A program made the position numbers and the translations under genes. The notes under the pieces were generated by a model. The model was not told where the DNA came from. It ran no database searches and saw only the letters and a program-made list of their open reading frames with translations. A stretch of 64,000 nucleotides of DNA from Pelagibaculum spongiae (GTDB taxonomy: Bacteria > Pseudomonadota > Gammaproteobacteria > Enterobacterales > Pelagibaculaceae), in contig NZ_QDDL01000001.1 in assembly GCF_003097315.1 (NCBI RefSeq), forward strand, positions 124,001 to 188,000. The letters are read 5' to 3'. Below, in pieces: positions 7,631 through 20,208 of the stretch. Within the stretch, counting starts at the first letter, position 1; each line of letters starts with the position of its first letter.

Positions 7631-10600
7631 TTACAACTGCCCCACCACCGCAGTCAGCTCTCTCAGCATCACCGGGTAGACGGTATATTCCACTTCAGAA
7701 GTACCTTTTAATTCAGCCAACAACTGATTCCAGCGCTCCCAAAGCGGCTCTTTCTGTTGCAGCCACAATTCAACTTCTTCGCTCGCTTTGCAGTCTTGAG
7801 CAATTTTAGAACCGATAGAACGTTGTAATTCATCCAGTTCATCTCTAAAAGCGGTTCTGGCTAACGCTTGCCAATGATTCGTCACACCTTGGCGATTTAA
7901 TAATTGGCGCAACTGGTTAATGCCACTACTGCGGCCTAATTTAAGATAAAAATCAGACACCATCATTAACTTTCTTCTGCTAGAACATGCGATATCAGTG
8001 ATATCCAGAGCACCGTACAAATACGGCATGCTGGCTACTTTGGCTGATAATCGCTGCGGCACTGATTCTGGCCATTCTGCCGCTGAAGGATGGTCTACCA
8101 ATTGTTCCATTAAATTATCTGCAACCTGGGCAACCGATGCTTGGTAACGCTCAATTAGCGCTGCCATATCAGAACAATTTCGATAATGATTAATAAACCA
8201 ACGCGCGCCCTTTCGGCACGACCGTCTGATTTCATTCATCATTTCTAGCTGCAACTGGTTAGCAATTTTATCGCCATTAGCTTCTAGCTCTAACCAGATC
8301 GACTCCAACCCTAAGCATTCCAGACTAAGCAAAGTTGCTTTAACCGCAATCGTTAATGAAACACCAGTTTCCAAAGAAATCCTGTTAATAAAGGTTGCAC
8401 CTAAACGGTTCACCAAGTCATTGGCAATCTGGCAGGCAACAATTTCATTTTTAAGTGGGTGGCTAGATAAAGAGCTTTCAAATTGCTGACAAATTTGTTT
8501 CGGGAAACCCTGCGCCAAACGATTTAATAAATATTTATCATCCGATAAATCATCTTCCAGCAAGGCCTTTTTAATTTCTAATCGACTATAAGCAGCTAAC
8601 ACTGCTAATTCTGGCCGAGTTAAGCCTTTTTTCTGTGCTTGTCGCTCTGCTAATTGCTCATCATCAGGCAATACTTCCAGCTGACGATTTAACGTGCCTT
8701 TTTTTTCCAGATGCTGCAAAAACCGTACATCTTCCCGAAACTTAACCGCCGCCATCAATTCACTAACGCTAAGTGACAAACACTGGCGCGCATTACCTTC
8801 CAGCACCAGCATTGCAATTTCATCGGTCATTTGTTCTAACAGTTTATTACGCTGTTTTAATGTCAGATCACCCGCAGCAACTAAGCCATTCAATAAAATT
8901 TTAATATTGACTTCATGGTCTGAGCAATCAACGCCACCGGCATTATCGACAAAGTCGGTATTTACTCGTCCCCCCATCTCAGCAAATTCAATTCTCGCTG
9001 CTTGAGTCAGACCTAGGTTTCCACCTTCACCGATGACTTTGCAGCGCAGGCTTTTTGCTTCAACACGTAACAGGTCGTTGACTCGATCACCAACCTTAGC
9101 ATCAGATTCGTGGCTGGCTCGAACATAGGTGCCAATGCCACCATTCCAAAGCAAATCAACTTCTGCCATTAACAGTGCTTGAATCAACTGATTGGGTTCG
9201 ACTCTTTTTTGTTCAATGCCTAGCCACTGCCGCACAATTTCTGGCACCGCAATCGATTTCGCCTGGCGAGACCAAATACCACCACCTTCAGATATTAAGC
9301 TTTGGTCATATTCACCCCAACCGCTGGCTGCTTTAAATAAGCGATTGCGTTCTTTAAAAGTACTTGCTGCGTTTGGCATTGGGTCAATAAAAATATGCTG
9401 GTGATTAAAGGCAGCCTTTAAACAAATGTTTTTGGATAACAACATGCCATTACCAAAAACATCACCCGACATGTCACCAACACCTATCACTGAAAATGGT
9501 GTTTTTTGGACATTAACGCCCATTTCCAAAAAGTGACGTTTTACCGACTCCCAAGCGCCTCTAGCGGTAATCCCCATCTTTTTATGGTCATAACCCACCG
9601 AGCCACCTGATGCAAAGCCATCGCCTAGCCAGAAATGATATTCACTGGCAATCTGGTTCGCTAAATCAGAAAAAGTCGCGGTACCTTTATCGGCAGCAAC
9701 CACTAAATAAGAATCATCCTGATCATGGCACACCACATGCTCAGGCGGTGCTACTTCACCTTCAATTAAATTATCTGTTAAATCAAGCAACCCTCGAATA
9801 AACTCGCTATAACATTGCTCGACTTCTTGACGAAGCTCTGCTCCCGCAAGGCTGTTGTTTTTAATAACAAAACCACCTTTGGCACCGGCAGGAACAATGA
9901 CACTATTTTTTACCTGCTGAGCTTTCATCAAACCCAGCACTTCGGTACGGAAATCTTCAGGCCGCTCAGACCAACGCAAACCGCCCCGCGCAACCATGCC
10001 ACCGCGCAAGTGCAACCCCTCCATTCGCGCCGAATAAACAAAAACCTCGAACATCGGACGAGGTAATGGCATACCTGGTATTTTTGAAGGATCTAATTTA
10101 AATGATAATGATGCACGTTCTGAATGATTTTTCGGCCGATAAAAATTACAGCGCAAAGTTGCTTGAAATAGCGCCAGATAGCGACGGAAAATCCTATCAA
10201 CATCTCGACTTTCAATCGATTCAAGTTCTGACAAAAAGGCATCTATTTTTTGATCAAGCGCTTTATTGTTTTGTTTTTTAGGCGAAAATCTTAGCTCAAA
10301 GATCTCTATTAACCGACTGACCATGGCTGGATATTGATTTAATGCTGCTTGAATATAGCTCTGCGATAATGAAAAGTTAATTTGGCGTAAATATCGCGCA
10401 TAAGAGCGAACCAATGCTATTTGCTGCCAATCTAACCCTGCAGTAACCACCAAGGCATTAAATGCATCATTCTCTGCTTGGCCCTGCCAGATTTTTTCAA
10501 ATGCTGAACAAAAGCTTTTTTGTACTTTATCCAACTGAAATTTATCGCCATTGACTGGTGATAAGACAAAATCATGAATCCAAACTTGCGTTTGCTGCTT

Positions 10601-12469
10601 TTTATTTTTTACATTAGCTTTTGAATTAGATTGCTCAAGTGTTTCAACCGAAATGGCATAGGGGTGCGCATCCATCACCTTTAAACCAAGGTTTTCTAAA
10701 ATCGGCAACACATCAGATAATGTCATCGGCAAGCCACTTTGGAACAGCTTTAAGCGAAACTGACATGCCGGATCTTCCAGCTGCCGATAAAAACTCAAAG
10801 AGATCCCATGAGCTTCGTTCAAACTAGAAATATGCTCAACATCACTGGCAGCGACTGCTGGGCTAAAAGCCTCTCGGTAACTAACAGGAAAACTTTCGGC
10901 AAATTGTTGCCAGCGAACATTACCGAGCTCTTCACCCGAATATTCAATTAAAGCCGAGTGCAATTCATCACGCCATTCTCTGGCAGACTCAATAATCTGC
11001 CGCTCCATTTTATCCTGATCATATTCAGGTAATTGTCGATTATTTAACTGAACCACAAATCGTGTTCGGGCAAGTTCTGAATCAGTAAGAATGGTACTGA
11101 AACTACATTCAGCGCCCTGAAAGCCTTTTTGGAGAATGATCTGAATTTTTTTCCGTAGTTCCGTAGTATATTTTTCTCTTGGCGTATAAACACTACACAC
11201 TACATAACGCTGCCAAGGATCGACTCTCACTAACAATTTTGCTGCTGGGCAATCTTGCAGCAATAGAATTTGCCTCGCATGCTGAAATAACACCTTATCA
11301 TTCATTTGGAACAATTCATCCCAAGGCATTTTTTCAACAATATTCAGCAACTTTCGGCCCAAATGCTCAGAAGATGAACAACCAGCACGGGCCAGCATTG
11401 CTTCAATTTTTCGTCTGAGCAATGGCGTTCGCTCAGCCGGTGTTTGATGTGCTTGGGAGGTAAACAAGCCCAGCAATCGGCGTTCACCTATTTCTTTTCC
11501 TGATTTATTAAAAATTGGCACTGCTAGAAAATCTAGAAACTCCGGGCGATGAATTTTACTTAATGCACTTGACTTACACACAGTGACCAAGGTTTCAGTT
11601 TCCGGCCTTATTTTGTTGTCAACATCAGCAACTGGTAATTCGGGCAGTTCGCATAACGTAACTAAATCAGGATTTAAACCAGCACTTAATATGCCAAGAC
11701 CGCTGGTTTCATTTACTTTTAATTGCCGCTGCTTACCACGGCCTTGCCATTGGTAATCAATCGAGCCTAAAAATGTAAAATGGTTATCTAGCAGCCAACT
11801 CAAAAAACTTCGGCTTTCTTCCCGATGAGACTCACTACATTGGGCTGTGGCCAGCTGGCGAATTGACTGACGGACATGATCACAAATGGGTCGCCAGTCA
11901 TTAACACTGGTTTCAACATGTAATAACACTTGTCGAATCGCCCCTTCCAACATATTTAACAGCAGCTGGCTTTCTTGACGATCGACCTCAATAAACAACA
12001 CCATTTCAAGACTTTCATCTTCACTGGCATTGGCATTAGCCGAATCCAATGCTAACAATTGCCCTCGAACAGAGCGCTTAGCTTGCATTAACGGATAATT
12101 TATCAAGTGGATATCAAGGCCGCATGACTTAATCGCCATCTTGATTGAATCCACCAAAAAAGGTCGATAATCAGAGAGCACTTCTACCACGCTGTGGTTA
12201 GATTGCCAGCCGTGTTGCTCCAGGTCGGGGTTATACACTCGAAGCATAGATTTATTTTTATTAGTACCGCGCTTTCGCACAAAACGCCACAAACCAAGCA
12301 AAGCCGCATATGACTGTTCAGCTTGCTTTTGATAAAAAGCTTCCGGGGTATTCAAGGTGTAATTCAGATCGAGAAATCGATCCAGCAAACTACTTCGATC
12401 TGAAGGGTTCCGCTGCTCAATTAACTCTCTAAGCTTTTCCCTATGCTCTTGAACAATCACCGAATCCAT
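7631..12469 (-). CDS. gdhB: NAD-dependent glutamate dehydrogenase, large (GDH-180 class)
   Basis: The 1612-residue enzyme deaminates glutamate to 2-oxoglutarate with NAD. Its length and order match the bacterial NAD-GDH family: a long N-terminal regulatory region with ACT-like parts (residues 1-700), a catalytic core (about 700-1200) with RGGLRWSERPEDFRTEVLGL, PAGAKGGFVIK and GDMSGDVFGNGML, the dinucleotide-fold segment GEGGNLGLTQAARIEFA, and a long helical C-terminal domain. It is cytoplasmic and catabolic. Upstream is a 207-bp gap in which I see no clear regulatory site. The stop TAA is followed after 11 nt by the glycosyltransferase start, so that gene probably relies on this promoter or on a weak internal one. 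Confidence 0.96.
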   Translation of the reverse strand: MDSVIVQEHREKLRELIEQRNPSDRSSLLDRFLDLNYTLNTPEAFYQKQAEQSYAALLGLWRFVRKRGTNKNKSMLRVYNPDLEQHGWQSNHSVVEVLSDYRPFLVDSIKMAIKSCGLDIHLINYPLMQAKRSVRGQLLALDSANANASEDESLEMVLFIEVDRQESQLLLNMLEGAIRQVLLHVETSVNDWRPICDHVRQSIRQLATAQCSESHREESRSFLSWLLDNHFTFLGSIDYQWQGRGKQRQLKVNETSGLGILSAGLNPDLVTLCELPELPVADVDNKIRPETETLVTVCKSSALSKIHRPEFLDFLAVPIFNKSGKEIGERRLLGLFTSQAHQTPAERTPLLRRKIEAMLARAGCSSSEHLGRKLLNIVEKMPWDELFQMNDKVLFQHARQILLLQDCPAAKLLVRVDPWQRYVVCSVYTPREKYTTELRKKIQIILQKGFQGAECSFSTILTDSELARTRFVVQLNNRQLPEYDQDKMERQIIESAREWRDELHSALIEYSGEELGNVRWQQFAESFPVSYREAFSPAVAASDVEHISSLNEAHGISLSFYRQLEDPACQFRLKLFQSGLPMTLSDVLPILENLGLKVMDAHPYAISVETLEQSNSKANVKNKKQQTQVWIHDFVLSPVNGDKFQLDKVQKSFCSAFEKIWQGQAENDAFNALVVTAGLDWQQIALVRSYARYLRQINFSLSQSYIQAALNQYPAMVSRLIEIFELRFSPKKQNNKALDQKIDAFLSELESIESRDVDRIFRRYLALFQATLRCNFYRPKNHSERASLSFKLDPSKIPGMPLPRPMFEVFVYSARMEGLHLRGGMVARGGLRWSERPEDFRTEVLGLMKAQQVKNSVIVPAGAKGGFVIKNNSLAGAELRQEVEQCYSEFIRGLLDLTDNLIEGEVAPPEHVVCHDQDDSYLVVAADKGTATFSDLANQIASEYHFWLGDGFASGGSVGYDHKKMGITARGAWESVKRHFLEMGVNVQKTPFSVIGVGDMSGDVFGNGMLLSKNICLKAAFNHQHIFIDPMPNAASTFKERNRLFKAASGWGEYDQSLISEGGGIWSRQAKSIAVPEIVRQWLGIEQKRVEPNQLIQALLMAEVDLLWNGGIGTYVRASHESDAKVGDRVNDLLRVEAKSLRCKVIGEGGNLGLTQAARIEFAEMGGRVNTDFVDNAGGVDCSDHEVNIKILLNGLVAAGDLTLKQRNKLLEQMTDEIAMLVLEGNARQCLSLSVSELMAAVKFREDVRFLQHLEKKGTLNRQLEVLPDDEQLAERQAQKKGLTRPELAVLAAYSRLEIKKALLEDDLSDDKYLLNRLAQGFPKQICQQFESSLSSHPLKNEIVACQIANDLVNRLGATFINRISLETGVSLTIAVKATLLSLECLGLESIWLELEANGDKIANQLQLEMMNEIRRSCRKGARWFINHYRNCSDMAALIERYQASVAQVADNLMEQLVDHPSAAEWPESVPQRLSAKVASMPYLYGALDITDIACSSRRKLMMVSDFYLKLGRSSGINQLRQLLNRQGVTNHWQALARTAFRDELDELQRSIGSKIAQDCKASEEVELWLQQKEPLWERWNQLLAELKGTSEVEYTVYPVMLRELTAVVGQL

Positions 12470-12676
12470 GCATTCAACCTGCTCTAGCCACTATTATCCT
12501 GTTCAGAGATTAGCAACCCATGGCCTATCGTATGGGCAGTTCAGCGATTGTTAGATGTATTCTGTGAAGCGGGTCAACACTCAGGTTCTAATAAGCGTGA
12601 CTAGGGCTGCGAAATGAAGAGCATTTCAGAGAAAAAACCCACCCAGCAACACTTGATGGTAATAATCGGTCACTTA

Positions 12677-13384
12677 CTACAAATCCTCCACATCTAAAGT
12701 GGAAATATTCAACTTATATTTTTTATGAGCAAACTGCTCTGCTTGCTTTATCAACACTGATCTTTTTGGACATCCGATTGATCGGATATTCTCAACAAAA
12801 TCACCAAAAACCAGCATGTAATAGCCAACACCTGATTCTTCTATTCGTTCACGTTCTACAGAGAAACACCCTATGACGTGCCCTGCTGGAATATCGTACA
12901 TCGCCTCTTCTTTTACTGATTCAGAGTTCATTGCAAGTTCACCTTGCATGCCTGAAAAAACATGCTTATTCACAGCCTCTGCCGATAACGTCCGATCAAT
13001 TGCAGTTTCAACATAGACAGCATAAACATAGTTTTTCTCTGATCCGACAATCCGATTCACTGGCATTGGGAAATATGCAGCCAAACAAGGCACTAACGAT
13101 GCACACACAAGAGAGAATTCCTCTATTTCGATTAAGTATTTCTGCCATGGGCCAAAGCTCTTTACACGTAAAACCATATGAGGGTACATCGATAGCTCAT
13201 CATTTTTAGCTAGCATCGCAAATTCAAGCATGTTCCATTTTCGCTGAAACCCGAAATTGAAAATCAATTTTTCGTTGCGAGAATCCCCTCTAAATCCTAA
13301 AACAGATTGATTTTTAATTATTTCTGAAGTTGCAGCTATCGAATACCCAGTTGAGTCTCCTGATGTATATATCTCATAGTCCAT
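12677..13384 (-). CDS. Hypothetical protein (235 aa)
   Basis: I do not recognise this family. The product is soluble, with no signal peptide or membrane segment, mixed alpha/beta by appearance, and has five cysteines without a metal-binding spacing. It contains a segment MYDIPAGHVIGCFSVERERIEESG and a lysine-rich C-terminus (KKYKLNISTLDVEDL). It stands alone between gdhB and the pepN block, with about 100 bp of AT-rich DNA upstream and about 200 bp downstream. Codon use (ATA, AGA, TCA) is more AT-rich than in pepN or gdhB, which suggests an accessory gene. Confidence 0.5.
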   Translation of the reverse strand: MDYEIYTSGDSTGYSIAATSEIIKNQSVLGFRGDSRNEKLIFNFGFQRKWNMLEFAMLAKNDELSMYPHMVLRVKSFGPWQKYLIEIEEFSLVCASLVPCLAAYFPMPVNRIVGSEKNYVYAVYVETAIDRTLSAEAVNKHVFSGMQGELAMNSESVKEEAMYDIPAGHVIGCFSVERERIEESGVGYYMLVFGDFVENIRSIGCPKRSVLIKQAEQFAHKKYKLNISTLDVEDL

Positions 13385-13485
13385 TGATTCGCCTTCATTC
13401 CTAAAACCTATTCACCTTAATAAATAAACCTATAGCTCAATATTTTAATGCGCAATGAAGTCTTTTCATTTTTTTGATCCCGTAA

Positions 13486-13707
13486 TCAACCCAACTTTAC
13501 CACCGACATAAACTTGCCCTGGCTAGAGAATTCAATACGAAAACGGCCATGGATGCCGTTGTAGGAGACGCAGTGCTGGAGCACACTGGCGGGGAATGAT
13601 ATGGAGCGGCCATCGATACTTCTGGCCCGCACACTAATGTGCGGGCTCAGATAGTAGCGCTGGTATTCTTCTGGCGAAATCGCCAGATCAACAACAACGC
13701 TCAGCAT
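13486..13707 (-). CDS. DUF2835 family small protein
   Basis: The 73-residue protein matches the DUF2835 pattern: an N-terminal strand, SPEEYQRYYLS, a basic strand VRARSIDGRSISFPASVLQHCV, then GIHGRFRIEFSSQGKFMSVVKL. Family members are uncharacterised and often lie next to pepN in Pseudomonas-type genomes. Here it starts 1 nt after the pepN stop, so the two are almost certainly co-transcribed. It has no membrane segment and is probably cytoplasmic. The biochemical role is unknown. Confidence 0.85.
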   Translation of the reverse strand: MLSVVVDLAISPEEYQRYYLSPHISVRARSIDGRSISFPASVLQHCVSYNGIHGRFRIEFSSQGKFMSVVKLG

Positions 13708-13708
13708 A

Positions 13709-16324
13709 TTATGCCAATGACTTAGAAATGATTTCGTAGGTATTTTTCGACAATTTTGCCGCCACCATACGCTCCATTTCTGCTTTCATTAATTTCTGGC
13801 GATCAGAATCAAACTTCTTCCAACGCAAGAATGAACCGGCCAAACGTGCTGCAATTTGTGGATTGATTGCATCTAGCTCAAGAATTCGATCGGCGATAAA
13901 GCGATAACCTTCACCGTCTGCGCGATGGAAATGCACCTGATTGCGGGCAAACACTCCAATCAAACTGCGAACCTTATTTGGATTGCGAATATCAAATCCT
14001 TTATGTTCTAACAGTCCTTTAACCTTGGCTAAGGTGTCACCTTCACCGGCAGATGCCTGCAGCATAAACCACTTATCTGTTACCAGAGGATCAGCCTGCC
14101 ATTTGGCATAAAAATCCACCAACGCCTGCTCGCCTGCTGCGCCATTGAGGTCAACCAACACAGACATACCGGCCATTACGTTAGTCATGTTCGGCTCAGC
14201 AAATTGTACCTGGGCTTTTTCAGTGGCTAACTGGCTGTCGATTTTGGTCAGATAACCAAGGCAGCAATTCTTCAACCGACGCACACTAGATGCGTTATCG
14301 GCCGTTGGCTCAATTTCAGCCAACTTCAGATAGGTCGCTTTAAATTGCTCAGTCATCGCCGTTGCAATATCTTGGCGCAACCAGCTGCGCACTTGGTGAA
14401 TTGCATCTGGATCAACAACATCCATTTTCTCTGCCAATACCGATTCTGCCGGCAAGCCGAGTGCTAATGCACGCAGTGCAGGATTCAAGGATTCATCAAC
14501 CAATGTTTTAGCTAATGCTTCAACCAAACCTTGTGGCCGCTGCAGGCTTTCGCCCTTGGCTAATTTGGCAACGCCATCAAGCATCCAGTTAATCGCTAAC
14601 TGCTGAATGGCTTCCCAACGGTTGAATTCGTCATCGTCGTTAGCGGCCAGGAACAACTGATCTTGGTCGGTCAGATCACTATCCATAATCACTGGCGCAG
14701 AGAAACCGCGCAGCAATGAAGGCACTGGCTTTTCAGCTAAGCCTGAGAATACGAAAGTCTGTTCGGCTTCCAGTACATCCAACACTAGTTCGTCAGTTAC
14801 TGGCTTGTCTGAACCTTGCAGATTCAGCGGCATCCGATTGCCTTGGCCATCTAGCAGAGCAAAGCGCAGTGGAATATGGAACGGAAGTTTTTCTTCCTGA
14901 CCCGGAGTTGCGGGCGTAGCTTGTGACACTTTTAAAGAGAAGGTGCCATTTGCAAATTCGCTGCGAACCGTCAAACGTGGCGTGCCTGCTTGGGCGTACC
15001 AACGGCTGAAACGGCTTAAATCAACACCGGTTGCATCTTGCATGGCCGACAAGAAATCATCACAAGTAACCGCTTGGCCATCGTGACGCTTAAAGTACAA
15101 GTCCATGCCCTTACGGAAGCCATCTTTGCCGAGCAAAGTTTGGTACATCCGAATCACTTCACCGCCTTTTTGATAGACAGTTACCGTGTAGAAGTTATTC
15201 ATTTCGATGTAAGAAGCCGGACGAATTGGATGCGACATTGGGCCGTCATCTTCCGGGAACTGGTGCGCACGAACTACGGCGACATCTTCAATTCGCTTAA
15301 CCGAACGCGCATTCATATCTGAGCTGAATTCTTGGTCACGGAATACCGTTAAACCTTCTTTCAAACTCAGTTGGAACCAATCACGACAAGTGACTCGGTT
15401 GCCGGTCCAGTTATGGAAATATTCATGGCCAATAACGCCCTCGATACCTTCATAATCGGTATCGGTTGCGGTTTCTGGCTTAGCAAGAACAAACTTAGAG
15501 TTAAATACGTTTAACCCTTTATTTTCCATCGCGCCCATATTGAAATCATTGACCGCGACGATCATGTAAATATCCAGGTCATATTCCAGACCAAAAGTAT
15601 CTTCATCCCATTTCATCGACTTTTTCAGCGATTCCATAGCATGGTCGCATTTATCGATGTTTTGCGATTCAACATAAATGCGCAGATCAACTTCACGACC
15701 AGAAATAGTGGTGTAGCTGTCCTGAATAAATTCCAGTTGACCGGCAACCAGCGCAAATAAATAGGCTGGTTTTACAAACGGATCTTGCCAAGTTGCAAAA
15801 TGGCGACCGCCGTCCAGTTCACCTTGCTCGATCAGGTTACCGTTCGACAGCAGCACCGGATAACGGCTTTTATCACCCTCAACTCGGGTAATAAACTTAG
15901 CCATTACATCGGGGCGATCTTGGTAATAGGTGATTTTGCGGAAACCTTCGGCTTCGCACTGGGTGCAGAAATTACCAGAAGACTGATACAGGCCTTCCAG
16001 TTCAGTATTGGTTTCAGGGTGGATACGCACCTGACTTTCTAATACAAATTCAGCCGGTACGCTATGGATGGTTAAACCTTCATCATCTACCGCATACTGG
16101 TCTTGGTTGAGCAACTGGCCGTTAATGCTTAACGATAACAATTCTAGTTTTTCACCATCTAAACGCAATGGCTGGCTAGCATCGCCAGTCGCATTTAAAT
16201 TCATTTTTGCCGAAACCAGTGTTTCGGTTTCATCCAGCTTAAAGGTCAGCGCAACATCGCTAATCAGGTAATCTGGCTGTTTATAATCTTTGAGGTATTT
16301 AACCTCTGGCTGTGCACCTTGCAT
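13709..16324 (-). CDS. pepN: Aminopeptidase N (M1 zinc metallopeptidase)
   Basis: The 871-residue enzyme removes N-terminal residues from peptides in the cytoplasm. It has the exopeptidase motif MGAMENKGLN near residue 262 and the zinc site VIGHEYFHNWTGNR near residue 297, followed by the third ligand in the segment LKEGLTVFRDQEF, as in E. coli PepN. Its length is normal. The ATG is preceded by a GGGAG ribosome site about 10 nt upstream. The downstream DUF2835 gene follows after 1 nt and the DUF2797 gene lies 49 nt upstream, so all three may be one transcript. Confidence 0.97.
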   Translation of the reverse strand: MQGAQPEVKYLKDYKQPDYLISDVALTFKLDETETLVSAKMNLNATGDASQPLRLDGEKLELLSLSINGQLLNQDQYAVDDEGLTIHSVPAEFVLESQVRIHPETNTELEGLYQSSGNFCTQCEAEGFRKITYYQDRPDVMAKFITRVEGDKSRYPVLLSNGNLIEQGELDGGRHFATWQDPFVKPAYLFALVAGQLEFIQDSYTTISGREVDLRIYVESQNIDKCDHAMESLKKSMKWDEDTFGLEYDLDIYMIVAVNDFNMGAMENKGLNVFNSKFVLAKPETATDTDYEGIEGVIGHEYFHNWTGNRVTCRDWFQLSLKEGLTVFRDQEFSSDMNARSVKRIEDVAVVRAHQFPEDDGPMSHPIRPASYIEMNNFYTVTVYQKGGEVIRMYQTLLGKDGFRKGMDLYFKRHDGQAVTCDDFLSAMQDATGVDLSRFSRWYAQAGTPRLTVRSEFANGTFSLKVSQATPATPGQEEKLPFHIPLRFALLDGQGNRMPLNLQGSDKPVTDELVLDVLEAEQTFVFSGLAEKPVPSLLRGFSAPVIMDSDLTDQDQLFLAANDDDEFNRWEAIQQLAINWMLDGVAKLAKGESLQRPQGLVEALAKTLVDESLNPALRALALGLPAESVLAEKMDVVDPDAIHQVRSWLRQDIATAMTEQFKATYLKLAEIEPTADNASSVRRLKNCCLGYLTKIDSQLATEKAQVQFAEPNMTNVMAGMSVLVDLNGAAGEQALVDFYAKWQADPLVTDKWFMLQASAGEGDTLAKVKGLLEHKGFDIRNPNKVRSLIGVFARNQVHFHRADGEGYRFIADRILELDAINPQIAARLAGSFLRWKKFDSDRQKLMKAEMERMVAAKLSKNTYEIISKSLA

Positions 16325-16373
16325 CTATATAACTCCCTGTGTCTGGCAGCAGTAATTTGTATGCTGCTCAGAT

Positions 16374-17201
16374 CTAATCAGAAAAAACCTCGGTATCGTA
16401 CCCGGCAAACTTACGAATGTTTATCACGCCGGTATCAAGGATCAGATATTGTCCCTTAATGGCATGTAAAGTGCCTTCAACTTCGGCCTGCTTGTCAAAA
16501 TTAAAACTGGTGACCTTGATTGGCCATTGAATGGAGGGGTAACTAAACTGATGCATTTCTGCTTCGGTTTGTCGTATTACGCTACCCTCACCGAATTGCT
16601 CGATTAACTGCTGTTCATAATCGGCAGCATGCAAATACGCTTGATCTCGCACCTCAACTAAATCAACTTCTTGCTGCTCATTTTTCAACATTTTCCGCCA
16701 ATTGGTTTTATCGGCGTAGAACTGTTTTAAATGGGTTTCCAACAAACCGGAAATATAGCGACTAGAAACTTGGTATAACGGCAAAGCAGCCGCAGCACCT
16801 TGGTCAATCCACCGCCCAATCGGCATTCGAGTAATCCCGACTTTCAAACCAGAAGAATTGGCTAAATAAACCGTATGCGGTTGCATACAATGCTTTTCAG
16901 CCCACTCAGGCTCACGACAAGTACCTTGATCAAAATGGCATTTTTCCGGGCTGACCATACAGACATCGCACGATGCCAATTTTTTAAAGCACGGGAAACA
17001 GTGCCCGCCGTTAAAACTTTTTTTGGTTTTACGGCCACAGCTAGTGCAATGAATAATACCCTGATAATTCAAACGGATTTTTTTGCCAATAAAGTCATTT
17101 AGCAATAGTTGTTCACCATCGGCATTCAATAGCCAATAGTTCACCGGATCGGCTTGCTCGGTGGCCATTTTGCGCAAGCAGCCAGAGAAAATTTTGTCCA
17201 T
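16374..17201 (-). CDS. DUF2797 family zinc-finger-like protein
   Basis: The 275-residue product has two clusters of cysteines: CTSCGRKTKKSFNGGHCFPCF near residues 52-72 and CDVCMVSPEKCHFDQGTC near 78-95. These are followed by EPEWAEKHCMQPHTVYLANSSGLKVGITR, which resembles a GIY-YIG-like strand pair and is typical of DUF2797. The cysteine spacing suggests metal binding, and a nucleic-acid role is plausible but unproven for the family. It sits directly upstream of pepN, as in several Pseudomonas-like genomes. Confidence 0.8.
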   Translation of the reverse strand: MDKIFSGCLRKMATEQADPVNYWLLNADGEQLLLNDFIGKKIRLNYQGIIHCTSCGRKTKKSFNGGHCFPCFKKLASCDVCMVSPEKCHFDQGTCREPEWAEKHCMQPHTVYLANSSGLKVGITRMPIGRWIDQGAAAALPLYQVSSRYISGLLETHLKQFYADKTNWRKMLKNEQQEVDLVEVRDQAYLHAADYEQQLIEQFGEGSVIRQTEAEMHQFSYPSIQWPIKVTSFNFDKQAEVEGTLHAIKGQYLILDTGVINIRKFAGYDTEVFSD

Positions 17202-17348
17202 CGGGTATCTTCAACAGAAAACAGGTGGACGGATTGTACGTGATTTGGGCAGATTTGGCACAAAGCAGGGAATAGCTAATGAAAATCAGATGTATCAATT
17301 GAAATAAGCATCGGATTTTTTGAATAATTACGCATCGATCTTAATAAA

Positions 17349-17392
17349 TATGTAGGTTGTTTAGAGCGGAGCGTGACATTTCAACAACCAGT
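17349..17392. repeat. Short imperfect inverted repeat (REP-like)
   Basis: In the 286-bp gap between the DUF2797 and fadH genes, GTAGGTTGTTTAGAGCGGAGCG is followed by TCAACAACCA, giving an imperfect stem. Sequences of this kind occur as dispersed intergenic repeats in many gammaproteobacteria. Only one copy is visible here, so the call is weak. Confidence 0.25.
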
Positions 17393-17443
17393 GCTACTCG
17401 CAATGCTCATGACAACCCACACAGGAAAACGATAATTCAAGCA

Positions 17444-17475
17444 AAAAAATGACTGACAAATGTCAGTCATTTTTT
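17444..17475 (-). terminator. Rho-independent terminator of fadH
   Basis: A perfect stem AAAAAATGACTGACA / TGTCAGTCATTTTTT with a 2-nt loop lies 13 nt past the fadH stop. The A and T tracts on both sides would let it work in both orientations, but on this side only fadH ends here. Confidence 0.85.
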
Positions 17476-17487
17476 AATATCTAACCA

Positions 17488-19542
<2,055 letters not shown>

Positions 19543-19644
19543 TCAGCATTATGCCCGAACGGTCATAACTGGCAAGCAAGATATTAGAGGCAACAATAAA
19601 TGAAGGCAGTAAAGCGAGGGATGATAACGAGTTGGATTCTGGCT

Positions 19645-20208
19645 TTATTTTCTAAAAGCCAGAACTGCTGCAGCAAGAATGGCACCGACAACTAAACCAC
19701 CAAGATGGGCAAAGTTAGCGATACTACCTAGTAAGCCAGTCCAACCAAGCACCAGAAAAACCAGCATCATGGTCATTAAACCGGAAGGAATTAAATAGCC
19801 AGACCAAGGTTCGCGCTTTTGCCAGAGCCACAACCAAGCCAGCAATCCATACAGCACGCCAGAAAAACCGCCAAAGAAAGGCCCTGTCATATAATACTGA
19901 ACCAGGTTTGAAATAACCCCAGTTACTACAACCAATCCCAGTAATACATATCGGCCTTGAATTCTTTCAATTTGACGGCCAAATTCCCACAGCCAGTACA
20001 TATTGAAAATCAGATGCAGTGCTGAGAAATGTAAAAATATCGGGGTAACAAAACGCCACGGCTGATCAAATGCAGAAAGGCTGTTCTGGTAAGCCGAGAT
20101 GGCAAAGAATTGAAACGGCCAATTTTGGTTGAGCGCCAGAAATGGCAGACTCAACAATAACGACGCAGCAATAAAAGCAATCGTCATTATTGGCTGACGA
20201 TTGCTCAT
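19645..20208 (-). CDS. Rhomboid-family intramembrane serine protease
   Basis: The 187-residue polytopic protein has about six membrane helices and the rhomboid active site: HLIFNMYWLWEFG (oxyanion-side His and Asn), GGFSGVLYGLLAW with the catalytic serine, and NFAHLGGLVVG with the catalytic histidine. The pattern is closest to the GlpG core without its cytoplasmic N-terminal domain. It cleaves membrane proteins within the bilayer; the substrate cannot be inferred. The start codon overlaps the YeaC stop by 1 nt, so it is translated from the same transcript. Confidence 0.88.
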   Translation of the reverse strand: MSNRQPIMTIAFIAASLLLSLPFLALNQNWPFQFFAISAYQNSLSAFDQPWRFVTPIFLHFSALHLIFNMYWLWEFGRQIERIQGRYVLLGLVVVTGVISNLVQYYMTGPFFGGFSGVLYGLLAWLWLWQKREPWSGYLIPSGLMTMMLVFLVLGWTGLLGSIANFAHLGGLVVGAILAAAVLAFRK